Source of the DNA: Selenomonadaceae bacterium
GTDB lineage: Bacteria > Bacillota > Negativicutes > Selenomonadales > Selenomonadaceae
Direction: 5' to 3'
Assembly (NCBI GenBank): GCA_016280345.1
Contig: JAEEGN010000069.1
Location: 1-43,231 of the forward strand
Length of the DNA: 43,231 bases
Shown: piece after piece, positions 9,262-18,585 of the stretch
How positions within the stretch are numbered: the stretch's first letter is position 1
Layout of the letters: the number at the start of each line of letters is the position of its first letter
Translations under genes and position numbers: made by a program
The notes under the pieces: generated by a model
The model's database searches: none
What the model was told of the DNA's origin: nothing
The model's input: the letters and a program-made list of their open reading frames with translations, nothing else

Positions 9262-11296
9262 GATAACGCTGCCGATGTTGGAACGGATGGCGAAGCGTTT
9301 TCCCGGAGGATTCTTTATTTACCGCGCCAGCGCGCCGGAGGAAATCCTGTTCATCAATGACGTCATGCTGGATATCTTTGGCTGCCGGACGCTGGAGGAG
9401 TTCAAGGAACTGACCGGATATACCTTCCAGGGGCTGGTGCATCCGGACGATCTGGATGCGGTGGAGGATTCCATCCATACCCAGATCGGCCGGAGCGATA
9501 AGCAACTTGATTACGTGGAGTACCGTATCATCCGCCGGGATGGTAGCGTCCGCTGGGTTGATGACTACGGCCGTCTCGTCCATACGGAAAGCGACGGCGA
9601 CTTGTTTTACGTCTTTATTCGCGACATTACCGAGGAGCGGGCGGCCCGCCGGGAGAATATCCGCCGGGCCCGGGTCATCGAGGGCCTGAGCGTCGAATCC
9701 ACCTCCATCTACCTGCTGGATCTCGTCAGCGGCAGCATGCACCCCTATCGCCTGCAGAACGAGACATTCCAGCGCATCGTCAGCGAGCTGGGCATTGCCC
9801 CGGACGAGCCGCCCGACTGGTCGCGCGTCCTGAACGCCTATGCCGGGCGCTTCATCATTCCGGAGGATCGGCCCCTCTATCTGAAGGAGATTGCCAAAGA
9901 GCGTATTCTGGAGCGACTCGGGAAAGAGCGCCACTACACCGTTACCTACCGTTGCCCCGGCCAGGACGATACTTCTCCGGTTTATATGGAAATGTTCATC
10001 GTCCGCATCGACGATGACCGCCAGATACGCAACGCGGTCATGGGGTACCGCGATGTCACCGGCCAGGTCGTGCGGGTGCAGAAGGAAATGAAGGAAAAGA
10101 TGGACATGGAACTGGCGTTGGAACAGGAAAAGCACGCCAATGAGGCCAAGTCCGCTTTCCTGTTTAGCATTTCCCATGATATCCGTACCCCGATGAACGC
10201 CATCATGGGCTTTACCGATCTTGCCAAGCGCCACATGGATGACCCGGCGCTTTTGCGGGACTATCTCGGCAAGGTGGATGAGGCCAACCATCACTTGCTG
10301 GCCCTCATTGATGATCTTTTGGAAATGAGCCGCCTTGACTACGGTCGGGTTGAGATCAAGACCGAGCCGTCAGACCTCGCCCGACAGATCGATATGGTTC
10401 TCGACATGTTCAAGCCGCAGGTTGAGGAGAAATCCCTCCGGCTGGTCCGGGACATCGTCATCCCGCCGCAGCCCGTCTATCTTGATGGTTTGCGTTTCCG
10501 CCGGATTGTCGGCAACATCGTGGGCAACGCGGTGAAGTTCACGTCGCCCGGGGGAGAGGTTAAGGTGATCGCACGCCAGAAGCGTGTCTCGGAGTCTGGC
10601 TATGCCCGCTACGAGATCACGGTCGCCGATAACGGTATCGGCATGACCGAGGAATTCATGACGCGGATGTTCGAGTCTTTCGAGCGGGAGGAAAGCGCGA
10701 CCAAGACTGGATATCTCGGCACCGGCCTCGGCCTCACCATCACCAAGCGCCTGCTTGACATCATGGGCGGTTCGATCGCTGTCACCAGCAAGAAGGGCGA
10801 GGGGTCATCCTTCGTTATCGACCTGCCGTTGAAGCTCGCGGATAAAGCTTCGTTGCCCGGCGAGGATCATTCACTGGCGGAGGAACCGCGGAAAGCCGCC
10901 GGGGAGTATCGTATCCTGCTGGTCGAGGACATCGATGTCAATCGAATCCTGGCGGAGACGATGCTCAGCGAGGCCGGCTTCCTGGTGGAGTCTGTTCCCG
11001 ACGGCAGTGACGCCGTGGAAGCCGTCCGCCGTCACCGGCCCTGGTATTATGATATCGTGCTGATGGATATTCAGATGCCGGTCATGAACGGTTACGAGGC
11101 GACGCGCCTCATCCGCGCCCTGGACCGGGAGGACACCCGCAGTCTGCCAATCATCGCCCTCTCGGCCAACGCCCGGGAACAGGACCGGCAAATGAGCATG
11201 GAAAGCGGCATGAATTCCCATGTATCGAAGCCTTTCGACATCGCCCAGCTAATCCATACAGTGAATGAGCATATCGCTGCCAACCGCCGCGCGTAA
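9254..11296 (+). CDS. Hybrid histidine kinase, PAS sensor, one receiver domain
   Basis: A 680-aa protein. I start it at the ATG 9254 rather than the TTG at 9230 because GGAGGGG sits correctly before 9254, which also gives an 8-bp overlap with the preceding kinase. Domains are a PAS with PAC (about 10-130; HPDD and RDITEE), a second PAS-like segment (about 140-275), HisKA with SISHDIRTPMN (H308), HATPase_c (GNAVKFT, ADNGIGM, GTGLGLT) and a C-terminal receiver (LLVEDIDVN, D605 in LMDIQMP, K in SKPFD). No transmembrane helices are evident. It is probably a paralogue of the upstream kinase sharing the same HPt. Transcription ends at hairpins at 11299-11385. Confidence 0.93.
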   Translation: MDEITLPMLERMAKRFPGGFFIYRASAPEEILFINDVMLDIFGCRTLEEFKELTGYTFQGLVHPDDLDAVEDSIHTQIGRSDKQLDYVEYRIIRRDGSVRWVDDYGRLVHTESDGDLFYVFIRDITEERAARRENIRRARVIEGLSVESTSIYLLDLVSGSMHPYRLQNETFQRIVSELGIAPDEPPDWSRVLNAYAGRFIIPEDRPLYLKEIAKERILERLGKERHYTVTYRCPGQDDTSPVYMEMFIVRIDDDRQIRNAVMGYRDVTGQVVRVQKEMKEKMDMELALEQEKHANEAKSAFLFSISHDIRTPMNAIMGFTDLAKRHMDDPALLRDYLGKVDEANHHLLALIDDLLEMSRLDYGRVEIKTEPSDLARQIDMVLDMFKPQVEEKSLRLVRDIVIPPQPVYLDGLRFRRIVGNIVGNAVKFTSPGGEVKVIARQKRVSESGYARYEITVADNGIGMTEEFMTRMFESFEREESATKTGYLGTGLGLTITKRLLDIMGGSIAVTSKKGEGSSFVIDLPLKLADKASLPGEDHSLAEEPRKAAGEYRILLVEDIDVNRILAETMLSEAGFLVESVPDGSDAVEAVRRHRPWYYDIVLMDIQMPVMNGYEATRLIRALDREDTRSLPIIALSANAREQDRQMSMESGMNSHVSKPFDIAQLIHTVNEHIAANRRA

Positions 11297-11298
11297 GG

Positions 11299-11347
11299 GC
11301 ATTTTTCGCAGACTTTGTTCCTCCGCCAGAGGAAAAATGCGCTTTTT
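11299..11347 (+). terminator. Terminator after hybrid kinase operon
   Basis: GCATTTTTC and GGAAAAATGC pair across a 22-nt loop and are followed by GCTTTTTT, six bases after the second kinase gene ends. Confidence 0.65.
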
Positions 11348-11351
11348 TCAT

Positions 11352-11388
11352 AAAAAGCCGCGCGTTTTCTTAGACGCGCGGCCTTTTA
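11352..11388. terminator. Second hairpin terminator, bidirectional shape
   Basis: AAAAAGCCGCGCG and CGCGCGGCCTTTT form a GC-rich stem with A-rich and T-rich flanks. It backs up the preceding terminator. Its 3' arm contains the -35 of the lpxB promoter. Confidence 0.8.
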
Positions 11389-11399
11389 TATGATATAAT
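11371..11399 (+). promoter_or_regulatory. Promoter of the LPS operon (lpxB onward)
   Basis: TAGACG (11371-11376), 17 bases, TATAAT (11394-11399), about 70 bp before the lpxB GTG. The -10 is perfect and the -35 matches 4 of 6. It is the only clear promoter I see before the 16-kb gene run. Confidence 0.6.
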
Positions 11400-11471
11400 G
11401 GTACTGTTTGGTAAGACTGTGTCCGGGGAAGTCCGCCGGACGGCGCAGCAGGGCGAGAGGAGGCGGGAGCC

Positions 11472-12614
11472 GTGAAGATCATGTTTTCCGCTGGCGAAAC
11501 GTCGGGCGATCTTCATGGTGCGCGCCTGGCGGAAGAAATTCTTGCGCGCGCCCCGGAATCGGAGCTCTTTGGTTTCGGCGGATCGCGCATGGCAGCGGCC
11601 GGGATGCGGCTGGTGGCGGATATGGCCGATTACAGCGTCATGGGCGTTTGGGAGGTCGTGAAGAATCTTCGGCGCATCGTGGCCCTGCTGGACCATTTGA
11701 CGGTGGTGATGGAACAGGAAAAGCCGGATCTCCTGGTGCTTATCGATTATCCCGATTTCAACTGGCGCTTGGCCAAACGAGCGAAGAAAACCGGCATCCC
11801 TGTTTTTTCCTATATCCCGCCTTCGGCCTGGGCCTGGAGGAAAGGCCGGGCGAAGGACTGTGCGAAGCTCGCAGATGAATTCGCGGCGATTTTTCCTTTT
11901 GAAATGAAGGTTTATGAGGAAGCGGGAGCGAATATAAACTTTGTGGGCAATCCTCTGGTGGACACGGTGAAGCCTTCGATGACGCAGGATGAGGCCCGGG
12001 CGTTTTTCGGCCTTCCCGAAAATGGCTTTCCTGTGCTGCTGCTCCCCGGGAGCCGGCGCCAGGAGATATCGCTCTTGCTCCCGCCGATGCTGGAAGCAGC
12101 TCGGCGCATCCAGAAGGAAAAGCCGGACGCCGTCTTTTTCCTGCCGGTCGCGCCGAATATGGACCAGGCCCGGATGGAGCGGCTGGCGGCGGAAGCAAAA
12201 GTTGCGGTTTCGTTTACCCATGAGAAGACGTATGATCTCATGGGTCTCATGCAATTCGCTCTCGCCACCTCGGGCACGGTGGTGCTGGAGGCAGCGCTGA
12301 TGGGGCTGCCTGCAATCGTGCTTTACCGCTTGTCGAATATTTCCTATCAAATTGGCAGACTCTTAGTACATGTGCCGTATTTCAGCTTGCCGAACATTCT
12401 CTTGGGGGAGATGGCGCAGCCGGAGCTTTTGCAGGATGAGGTGAACCCGGAACGTATCCTCTTGGAGGCACGTCGTTTCTGGGAAGAGCCCGGCCATCGC
12501 CAGCGCGTCCAGGAGCGTCTCCGGGCGGCCTGCGATCGGCTGGGGCCTCCGGGTGCGGCTGGCCGCGCGGCGGAGCGTATTCTCGCGGCGGCCGGATGGG
12601 GGCGGACGAATTAA
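11472..12614 (+). CDS. lpxB: Lipid-A-disaccharide synthase
   Basis: Glycosyltransferase (family GT19) joining UDP-2,3-diacylglucosamine and lipid X into the lipid A disaccharide at the inner face of the membrane. The 380-aa length is normal. Family hallmarks are the N-terminal MFSAGETSGDLHGA, the IDYPDFNWRLAK segment, the SAWAW motif, LLPGSRRQEI and SGTVVLEAALMG. The GTG start follows GAGGCGGGAG. It is first in the envelope operon; the earlier lipid A genes lpxA, lpxC and lpxD are not in the window. Confidence 0.97.
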   Translation: MKIMFSAGETSGDLHGARLAEEILARAPESELFGFGGSRMAAAGMRLVADMADYSVMGVWEVVKNLRRIVALLDHLTVVMEQEKPDLLVLIDYPDFNWRLAKRAKKTGIPVFSYIPPSAWAWRKGRAKDCAKLADEFAAIFPFEMKVYEEAGANINFVGNPLVDTVKPSMTQDEARAFFGLPENGFPVLLLPGSRRQEISLLLPPMLEAARRIQKEKPDAVFFLPVAPNMDQARMERLAAEAKVAVSFTHEKTYDLMGLMQFALATSGTVVLEAALMGLPAIVLYRLSNISYQIGRLLVHVPYFSLPNILLGEMAQPELLQDEVNPERILLEARRFWEEPGHRQRVQERLRAACDRLGPPGAAGRAAERILAAAGWGRTN

Positions 12615-12663
12615 CCGCATCCGGTGGGGGAGAGCCTTAAATTCCTTAGCGGAAGGGATTCCT

Positions 12664-14394
12664 ATGAAAAATTATATCCGTCTTCTGCGGTATATAAAAC
12701 CATATATGAACCGGCTGATTCAGGCCATTTTCTGTATCATCGTGGCCGCCGGCGCCAACCTTTACCTGCCGTGGATCATCAAGGACATGATCGACAAGGT
12801 GTTGGCGGAAAAGGATATGGAGATGCTGAACATTATCTCCATTGGCATCGTCGTGACCTTTTTTATCCGTGGAGTCTTCTACTATGGGCAGAGCTATCTC
12901 GTGTCCTTCGTTCGGCAGCGGGTCATCATCGACGTCCGGGATGTGCTGTTCCAGAAGTTCCAGCGTTTGCCGCTGTCCTATTTTGACCGCCACCAGACCG
13001 GCGAGATCATGAGCTATATCACGAATGACGTAGCGGCACTTCAGAATGCCTTGGTGGACAGGCTCATCGAGTTGGTGACGGAGAGTTCCATTTTCTTCGG
13101 TTCGCTGGTGATGATGGTGATGCTGGACTGGAAGCTGAGTCTGCTGACGCTCATCGTGGTGCCGCTGGTGGGACAGGCAATGAAGATTTTCGGGCAAAGG
13201 CTCAAGGCATCGGGAACCGTTATCCAGGAACGGCTGGCGGATATCACTTCGACGATGCAGGAGAGTATTTCGGCGGTGCGGGTGGTCAAGTCGTTTGTAC
13301 GGGAGGATTTCGAGATCGATCGTTTCCACCGCCAGAACGAGCTGAATTTCAAGGCGGAGATGAAGAATATCCAGATCATGAGCCTCCTGACGCCGACGGT
13401 GGAGTTTCTGGCGGCGGTGGCGGTGACGGTCATTGTCTGGTTTGGCGGCTATGAGGTGGTGAATGGCGTGATAACGGCGGGTACGCTGGTAGCGTTCCTG
13501 ACCTACGCGGTGAATCTGGCCAATCCGGTGAAGCGGATCAGCCGTGTCTATGGCGCGATCCAAAAGGCGATGGCGGGGGCGGACCGCGTCTTTGCCATCA
13601 TGGATCTGCCGGAAACCATCACCGACAAGCCCGGTGCCCTGCCGTTACCGCCGGTGTCCGGACGGGTGGAACTTGATCATGTGAGCTTTGGTTATGAAGA
13701 AGGGAAAACAGCACTCTCCGATATATCCCTGACTGTGGAGCCGGGGCAGATGATTGCATTCGTAGGGCCCAGCGGCGCCGGGAAATCAACCATTGCCAAT
13801 CTGATTCCCCGTTTTTATGACGTCACGGGCGGCGCCATCCGGGTGGACGGCCATGATGTCCGGGATGTGACGATGGATTCCCTGCGGCAGCAAATCGGTA
13901 TCGTGCCGCAGGAGACGATGCTGTTTTCCGCCTCGGTGTGGGAGAACATCCGCTATGGGCGTCTGGACGCCACCGACGAAGAAATCGTTCAGGCGGCGAA
14001 GGATGCCAATGCCCATGAGTTTATCCTGGAACTGCCGGAGGGGTATGATACCCGCATCGGCGAGCGGGGGCTGAATCTTTCCGGCGGGCAGCGCCAGCGC
14101 ATCGCCATCGCCCGGGCTATCCTGAAGGACCCGCGGGTGTTGATTCTCGATGAAGCGACCAGTGCGCTGGACACAGAGAGCGAGAAGGTCGTTCAGGCGG
14201 CGCTGGACCGGCTCATGGTGGGGCGGACCTCCTTCGTCATCGCCCACCGCCTGTCCACGATTTTTGATGCCGACCAGATTTACGTCATCGATGGCGGTCA
14301 GGTGCGTGAGCACGGCTCCCATCAGGAACTTCTGGCGGCGGGCGGACTTTACAGCAACCTTTACAATATCCAGTTCAGCAAGGCCATCCACTGA
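12664..14394 (+). CDS. msbA: Lipid A export ABC transporter MsbA
   Basis: A fused transmembrane-ATPase half-transporter that flips lipid A-core across the inner membrane. Its 576 aa match the family length. The N-terminal half (about 1-310) has six predicted membrane helices. The ATPase half has Walker A GPSGAGKST, signature LSGGQRQRIAIA and Walker B VLILDEATSALD. I use the ATG at 12664, preceded by GGAAGG; the longer frame from 12553 overlaps lpxB and adds a non-homologous leader. A generic lipid exporter would look similar, but its place between lpxB and waaA supports MsbA. Confidence 0.94.
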   Translation: MKNYIRLLRYIKPYMNRLIQAIFCIIVAAGANLYLPWIIKDMIDKVLAEKDMEMLNIISIGIVVTFFIRGVFYYGQSYLVSFVRQRVIIDVRDVLFQKFQRLPLSYFDRHQTGEIMSYITNDVAALQNALVDRLIELVTESSIFFGSLVMMVMLDWKLSLLTLIVVPLVGQAMKIFGQRLKASGTVIQERLADITSTMQESISAVRVVKSFVREDFEIDRFHRQNELNFKAEMKNIQIMSLLTPTVEFLAAVAVTVIVWFGGYEVVNGVITAGTLVAFLTYAVNLANPVKRISRVYGAIQKAMAGADRVFAIMDLPETITDKPGALPLPPVSGRVELDHVSFGYEEGKTALSDISLTVEPGQMIAFVGPSGAGKSTIANLIPRFYDVTGGAIRVDGHDVRDVTMDSLRQQIGIVPQETMLFSASVWENIRYGRLDATDEEIVQAAKDANAHEFILELPEGYDTRIGERGLNLSGGQRQRIAIARAILKDPRVLILDEATSALDTESEKVVQAALDRLMVGRTSFVIAHRLSTIFDADQIYVIDGGQVREHGSHQELLAAGGLYSNLYNIQFSKAIH

Positions 14395-14457
14395 TCATCG
14401 TGCCGCCCGGCTGCGGCGCCGGGAGCGGGAATCCGCTTCCGTCAAAGGGGAAACGAA

Positions 14458-16998
14458 ATGCAGTTACTATACAACATCGCGGCGATCATCGTTGTCCTGC
14501 TCATCATCCCGGTGTTTATGATCCGGGCCATCCGGGAGCGGGGCTTTGTGGAGCGCATCCGCCAATGCCTGGGTTTCGTGCCCGAGGAGGCGCTGGAGAA
14601 GGTCGCTAAGAAAAATTGCATCTGGGTCCATGCGGCCTCGGTTGGTGAAGTAGTGGCGGCAAGCCCTTTGATTAAGGAGTTTCGGCGGGAGTTTCCCAAG
14701 AACCCGATCCTGTTGTCCGTCGTTACCACCAATGGCTACGAGATGGCCAACCGCATTATAAAGGATGCCGACAGCATCATCTATTTCCCCCTGGATCTGC
14801 CCTTCTTGGCGGCGCATATGGTGCGCCGGGTGACGCCGCGGGTTTTCCTGCCGGTGGAGACGGAACTCTGGCCGAACTTCCTCAAGGCCTGCCGGGGCAT
14901 GCGCATTCCTGTCATGATGGTCAACGGTCGCATCAGCGACAAGAGCGTCAAGCGCTACCATCATCTGCACAGTCTGCTTGACGATATGATCAGCACGGTG
15001 ACGAAGTTCGCCATGCAGTCGCCCATCGACGCCGAGTACATCATCCGCCTGGGCGCGAATCCGAATCTCGTCATCGTTACCGGTAACACGAAGTTCGATC
15101 AGACCTATACCGACGTAAGCCCCGAGGAGAAGGAACAGCTCATTGACGAGATGGGGCTACAGGACAAAGACGGCATCTTCCTGGCCGGCAGTACGCATCG
15201 GGGAGAGGAAGAACCGGTACTTAAAGCGTTCCGGGCCATTAGGGAAAAGTTTCCCCGGGCGCGGCTGATCATTGCGCCGCGGGAACTCCTGCGGACGCGG
15301 GAGGTCATCGCCATCTGTCACCGGGCGGGTTTTCGGACTGCCCGGCGTACCGAACTCCTGGAGAAACCATCCACGGAGCATGATATCGTAGTCCTCGATA
15401 CCATTGGCGAGCTCGGGAAAATCTATAGCGTCGGCGATGTGATTTATGTCGGCGGCAGCCTGATCGCCCACGGCGGTCACAATATCCTGGAGCCGGCGGC
15501 CCACGGAAAGGCTATTGTCGTCGGTTTCAATATGTTCAACTTCAAGGAAACCCATGCCTTGTTCACCAAGCGAAATGCGGTCATTACTGTTTCGGACAGC
15601 GATGAACTCACGAAGGCCGTGGTCCGGCTTTTTTCCGATACCGCTGAGCGACAGCGCATGGAGCGGGAAACCTTCGCTATCTGCAGCGAGAATAAGGGGG
15701 CGGCCCGCCGGTCTGCCGTGCTGCTCCATGAAATGCTGGATATGGTGGAGGCCCGGCGCCTCGCCAGCGGGCAAATCAAGTCCACTGACAAGGTGGAGAA
15801 CTTCCAGACGTATTTCTACCATCTGATTCACAGCCGGGATGGCCACGGTTTCCTGATGCAGATGATGATTGCCGTCCTCTATCTGTTCTCGCTTATTTAC
15901 GGCGGTCTGGTGAATCTGAAACTCGCCGGCTACAAGGCGGGGGTGTTTCAGAAGAAGAGGCTCGGCTGCTATGTCATCAGCCTCGGCAATATCACGGTGG
16001 GCGGCACCGGCAAGACGCCAACGGCCCAACGACTGGCCCGCGAAATTCGTGAGCTCGGCTACCGTGTCGTCATCCTGAACCGCGGCTACCGGGCGAAGTG
16101 GAAGGGCGAGGTCGGCATCGTCTCCGACGGCCGGGAATTGCACATGAACCCTGCTGAGGCCGGCGACGAGGCGTTCATGCTGGCAAAGCATCTGCCGGAC
16201 GTGCCGGTACTCATCGGCCCGGAACGTTACGTGACCGGCAGCTATGCCATCGAGCACTTCGGCGCCGAGGTGGCGATTCTTGACGACGGCTATCAGCATT
16301 GGCAGTTGGAACGAGATCTTGATATCCTGCTGGTGGACGCCGTTAACGTCTTCGGCAACGGTTATATGCTGCCGCGCGGTACCCTCCGGGAGCCCATGTC
16401 CCATATTGATCGGGCCGATGTCTGTCTCCTCACAAAGGTGGATCAGGCGACGGAGACTTCGCGGCAGTATATCCGCACCGTGGTACGGGAGGAAAACGAT
16501 CACGCCATCATCGTCGAGAGCATCCATCAGCCCCGGCGGTTCATTGAGCTTTCCGACTGGCATGCCCGGATTGACAGCGACGGCATCGATATTTCACAGA
16601 TGAAGGGCAAGCGCGTCATGGCGGTGTCCGCCATCGGCAATCCCGCTTCCTTTGAGCAGACGCTGTCGAATCTGGGAGCGGTCGTCATCGAGAGCCTGCG
16701 TTTCCCTGACCATCATGACTATACCATCGCCGAGATGCGCGACGTGGCGGATCAAGCGACGCTGCTGGATGCGGAGGCGGTGGTCATCACCGAAAAGGAC
16801 GCCGTGAAGGTGCCGCTGGAAACGAAGGACATGATCGAGGGTAAGTTGAATTACCATATTCCCATTTATGTAGTCAGTGTTGAAGTCACCTTCCAGGACG
16901 GTGAGGATATCCTGACCGAGCGGATCAAGGAGGATTTGGCGGCAAAGATCGGTAAGCGGAGCAGCCTGCTCCGTGAGAAAGGGGCAGTTGAGACATGA
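14458..16998 (+). CDS. waaA-lpxK: Bifunctional Kdo transferase / lipid A 4'-kinase (WaaA-LpxK fusion)
   Basis: One 846-aa reading frame. The N-terminal part (1 to about 430) is Kdo transferase WaaA/KdtA: an N-terminal membrane anchor, WVHAASVGEVVAASPL, PVETELWPNF and GGSLIAHGGHNILEP. From about residue 460 comes LpxK: its own hydrophobic N-terminal helix, GGTGKTP (from residue 515; P-loop), a conserved glycine/tyrosine-rich NRGYRAKWKG, and ILDDGYQHW. The protein should phosphorylate the lipid A disaccharide at 4' and add Kdo. Separate proteins do this in Proteobacteria. There is no internal stop or frameshift. Its end overlaps kdsB by 4 bp (ATGA). Confidence 0.95.
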   Translation: MQLLYNIAAIIVVLLIIPVFMIRAIRERGFVERIRQCLGFVPEEALEKVAKKNCIWVHAASVGEVVAASPLIKEFRREFPKNPILLSVVTTNGYEMANRIIKDADSIIYFPLDLPFLAAHMVRRVTPRVFLPVETELWPNFLKACRGMRIPVMMVNGRISDKSVKRYHHLHSLLDDMISTVTKFAMQSPIDAEYIIRLGANPNLVIVTGNTKFDQTYTDVSPEEKEQLIDEMGLQDKDGIFLAGSTHRGEEEPVLKAFRAIREKFPRARLIIAPRELLRTREVIAICHRAGFRTARRTELLEKPSTEHDIVVLDTIGELGKIYSVGDVIYVGGSLIAHGGHNILEPAAHGKAIVVGFNMFNFKETHALFTKRNAVITVSDSDELTKAVVRLFSDTAERQRMERETFAICSENKGAARRSAVLLHEMLDMVEARRLASGQIKSTDKVENFQTYFYHLIHSRDGHGFLMQMMIAVLYLFSLIYGGLVNLKLAGYKAGVFQKKRLGCYVISLGNITVGGTGKTPTAQRLAREIRELGYRVVILNRGYRAKWKGEVGIVSDGRELHMNPAEAGDEAFMLAKHLPDVPVLIGPERYVTGSYAIEHFGAEVAILDDGYQHWQLERDLDILLVDAVNVFGNGYMLPRGTLREPMSHIDRADVCLLTKVDQATETSRQYIRTVVREENDHAIIVESIHQPRRFIELSDWHARIDSDGIDISQMKGKRVMAVSAIGNPASFEQTLSNLGAVVIESLRFPDHHDYTIAEMRDVADQATLLDAEAVVITEKDAVKVPLETKDMIEGKLNYHIPIYVVSVEVTFQDGEDILTERIKEDLAAKIGKRSSLLREKGAVET

Positions 16999-17729
16999 GA
17001 GTGCTTTGCGTCATACCGGCCCGTTACGCTTCGACCCGTTTGCCGGGGAAGCCGCTGGCGGATATCAATGGCAAGCCCATGATCTGTCGTGTCTATGATC
17101 GGGCGGTGCAAGCGAAATGCCTGTCGGGCGTGGTCGTAGCCACCGATGACGAAAGAGTGGCGAATGCCGTGGAGGCGGACGGCGGCCAGGCGATGATGAC
17201 GTCGCCGGACTGCCCGACCGGTACGGACCGGCTGGCGGAGGTGGCGGCGGTCTATCCGGACATGGAGGTCATCATCAACGTGCAGGGAGACGAGCCGCTG
17301 ATCGATCCCGGGCTGATTGACGAGCTCGCGGCGCTTTTCATGGCGGAGCCGGAGTTGCAGATGGCGACGGTCAAGACGCCTGTCACCGATGCGGCGGAGC
17401 AGGAGAACCCCAATAATGTCAAGGTCGTGACCGATAAGGAGGGATACGCCCTGTACTTCTCCCGGTCGCTTTTGCCCTATCCTCGCGTGGCGGACAAAGC
17501 CCCGGTCTATAAGCATATCGGCATATACGCCTATCGTCGGGAGTTCCTGCTGGCCTACGCCAATCTGCCGCCGACACCTCTGGAGCAGGCGGAGTCTCTG
17601 GAGCAGCTTCGGGCCTTGGAAAACGGATACCGCATCCGGGTGATTGAGACGGACCGCCGCTTCATCGGCGTCGATACCGCCGAAGATTTGGCCCGGGTGA
17701 ACGAGATTTACCGCGAAATGGAACAATAG
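16995..17729 (+). CDS. kdsB: CMP-Kdo synthetase
   Basis: 3-deoxy-manno-octulosonate cytidylyltransferase, 244 aa, activating Kdo with CTP for WaaA. Motifs are [15 protein letters not shown] (nucleotide binding), [21 protein letters not shown] and NVQGDEPLI. It is translationally coupled to waaA-lpxK through an ATGA overlap and sits 13 bp upstream of kdsA. Confidence 0.97.
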   Translation: MRVLCVIPARYASTRLPGKPLADINGKPMICRVYDRAVQAKCLSGVVVATDDERVANAVEADGGQAMMTSPDCPTGTDRLAEVAAVYPDMEVIINVQGDEPLIDPGLIDELAALFMAEPELQMATVKTPVTDAAEQENPNNVKVVTDKEGYALYFSRSLLPYPRVADKAPVYKHIGIYAYRREFLLAYANLPPTPLEQAESLEQLRALENGYRIRVIETDRRFIGVDTAEDLARVNEIYREMEQ

Positions 17730-17742
17730 GGAGGTCGAGGTT

Positions 17743-18570
17743 ATGAATACCGTAAAAGTTGCTGATTTTGAGGTCGGCGCCGGAAATCCTCTGGTGCTGA
17801 TGGCGGGCCCCTGTGTGCTGGAGGGCTACGAGCGCTCGCTTTTCATCGGACGGACCATCCGCGACATCACCCGGCGGCTCGGCATCCCTTATATCTTCAA
17901 GGCTTCCTTTGATAAGGCCAACCGTTCATCGTTCAACGGATTTCGCGGACCCGGTCTAGAGAAGGGGCTGGAAATGCTCCGCCGCATCAAGGAAGAACTC
18001 GGGGTGCCGGTGGTGACGGATATTCATCGAGAGTCCCAGGCGGCGCCGGCGGCAAAGGTGGTCGATGTCATCCAGATTCCGGCGTTCCTGTGCCGCCAGA
18101 CCGATCTCATCTATGCTGCCGCCCAGACCGACTGCGTTATTAACGTTAAAAAGGGGCAGTTCCTGGCGCCGCGGGATATGCGGAACGTCGTGGACAAGCT
18201 CCTCGAAGGCGGCAACTGCAACATCCTGCTGACGGAACGGGGCGCGTCCTTTGGCTATAACAATCTCGTGGTCGATATGAGAAGTTTCCCCATCATGCGA
18301 TCCTTCGGCTATCCGGTGGTCTTTGACGCGACGCACAGCGTTCAGCTTCCGGGCGGCGCCGGCACCAGTTCCGCCGGCAATCGGGAATTTGTGGAGTATC
18401 TGGCCCGGGCAGCGGTAGCTGCCGGCGTGGACGCGCTCTTCATGGAGGTTCACGACAATCCGGAGGAGGCCCTCTGTGATGGGCCCAACAGCGTTTACCT
18501 CGACAAGCTGGAGGCTCTTCTTAAGGATTGCCTGTCGATTTACAATATCGTACGGCCGCGGCTACGCTGA
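17743..18570 (+). CDS. kdsA: Kdo-8-phosphate synthase
   Basis: A DAHP-synthase-fold aldolase condensing arabinose 5-phosphate with phosphoenolpyruvate; 275 aa. Diagnostic segments are [46 protein letters not shown] and [10 protein letters not shown]. The Asn in NVKKGQ (a Cys in metal-dependent KdsA forms) suggests the metal-independent class, which is inference. GGGAGG precedes the ATG. Confidence 0.97.
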   Translation: MNTVKVADFEVGAGNPLVLMAGPCVLEGYERSLFIGRTIRDITRRLGIPYIFKASFDKANRSSFNGFRGPGLEKGLEMLRRIKEELGVPVVTDIHRESQAAPAAKVVDVIQIPAFLCRQTDLIYAAAQTDCVINVKKGQFLAPRDMRNVVDKLLEGGNCNILLTERGASFGYNNLVVDMRSFPIMRSFGYPVVFDATHSVQLPGGAGTSSAGNREFVEYLARAAVAAGVDALFMEVHDNPEEALCDGPNSVYLDKLEALLKDCLSIYNIVRPRLR

Positions 18571-18585
18571 GAAAGGATGGGGCCC

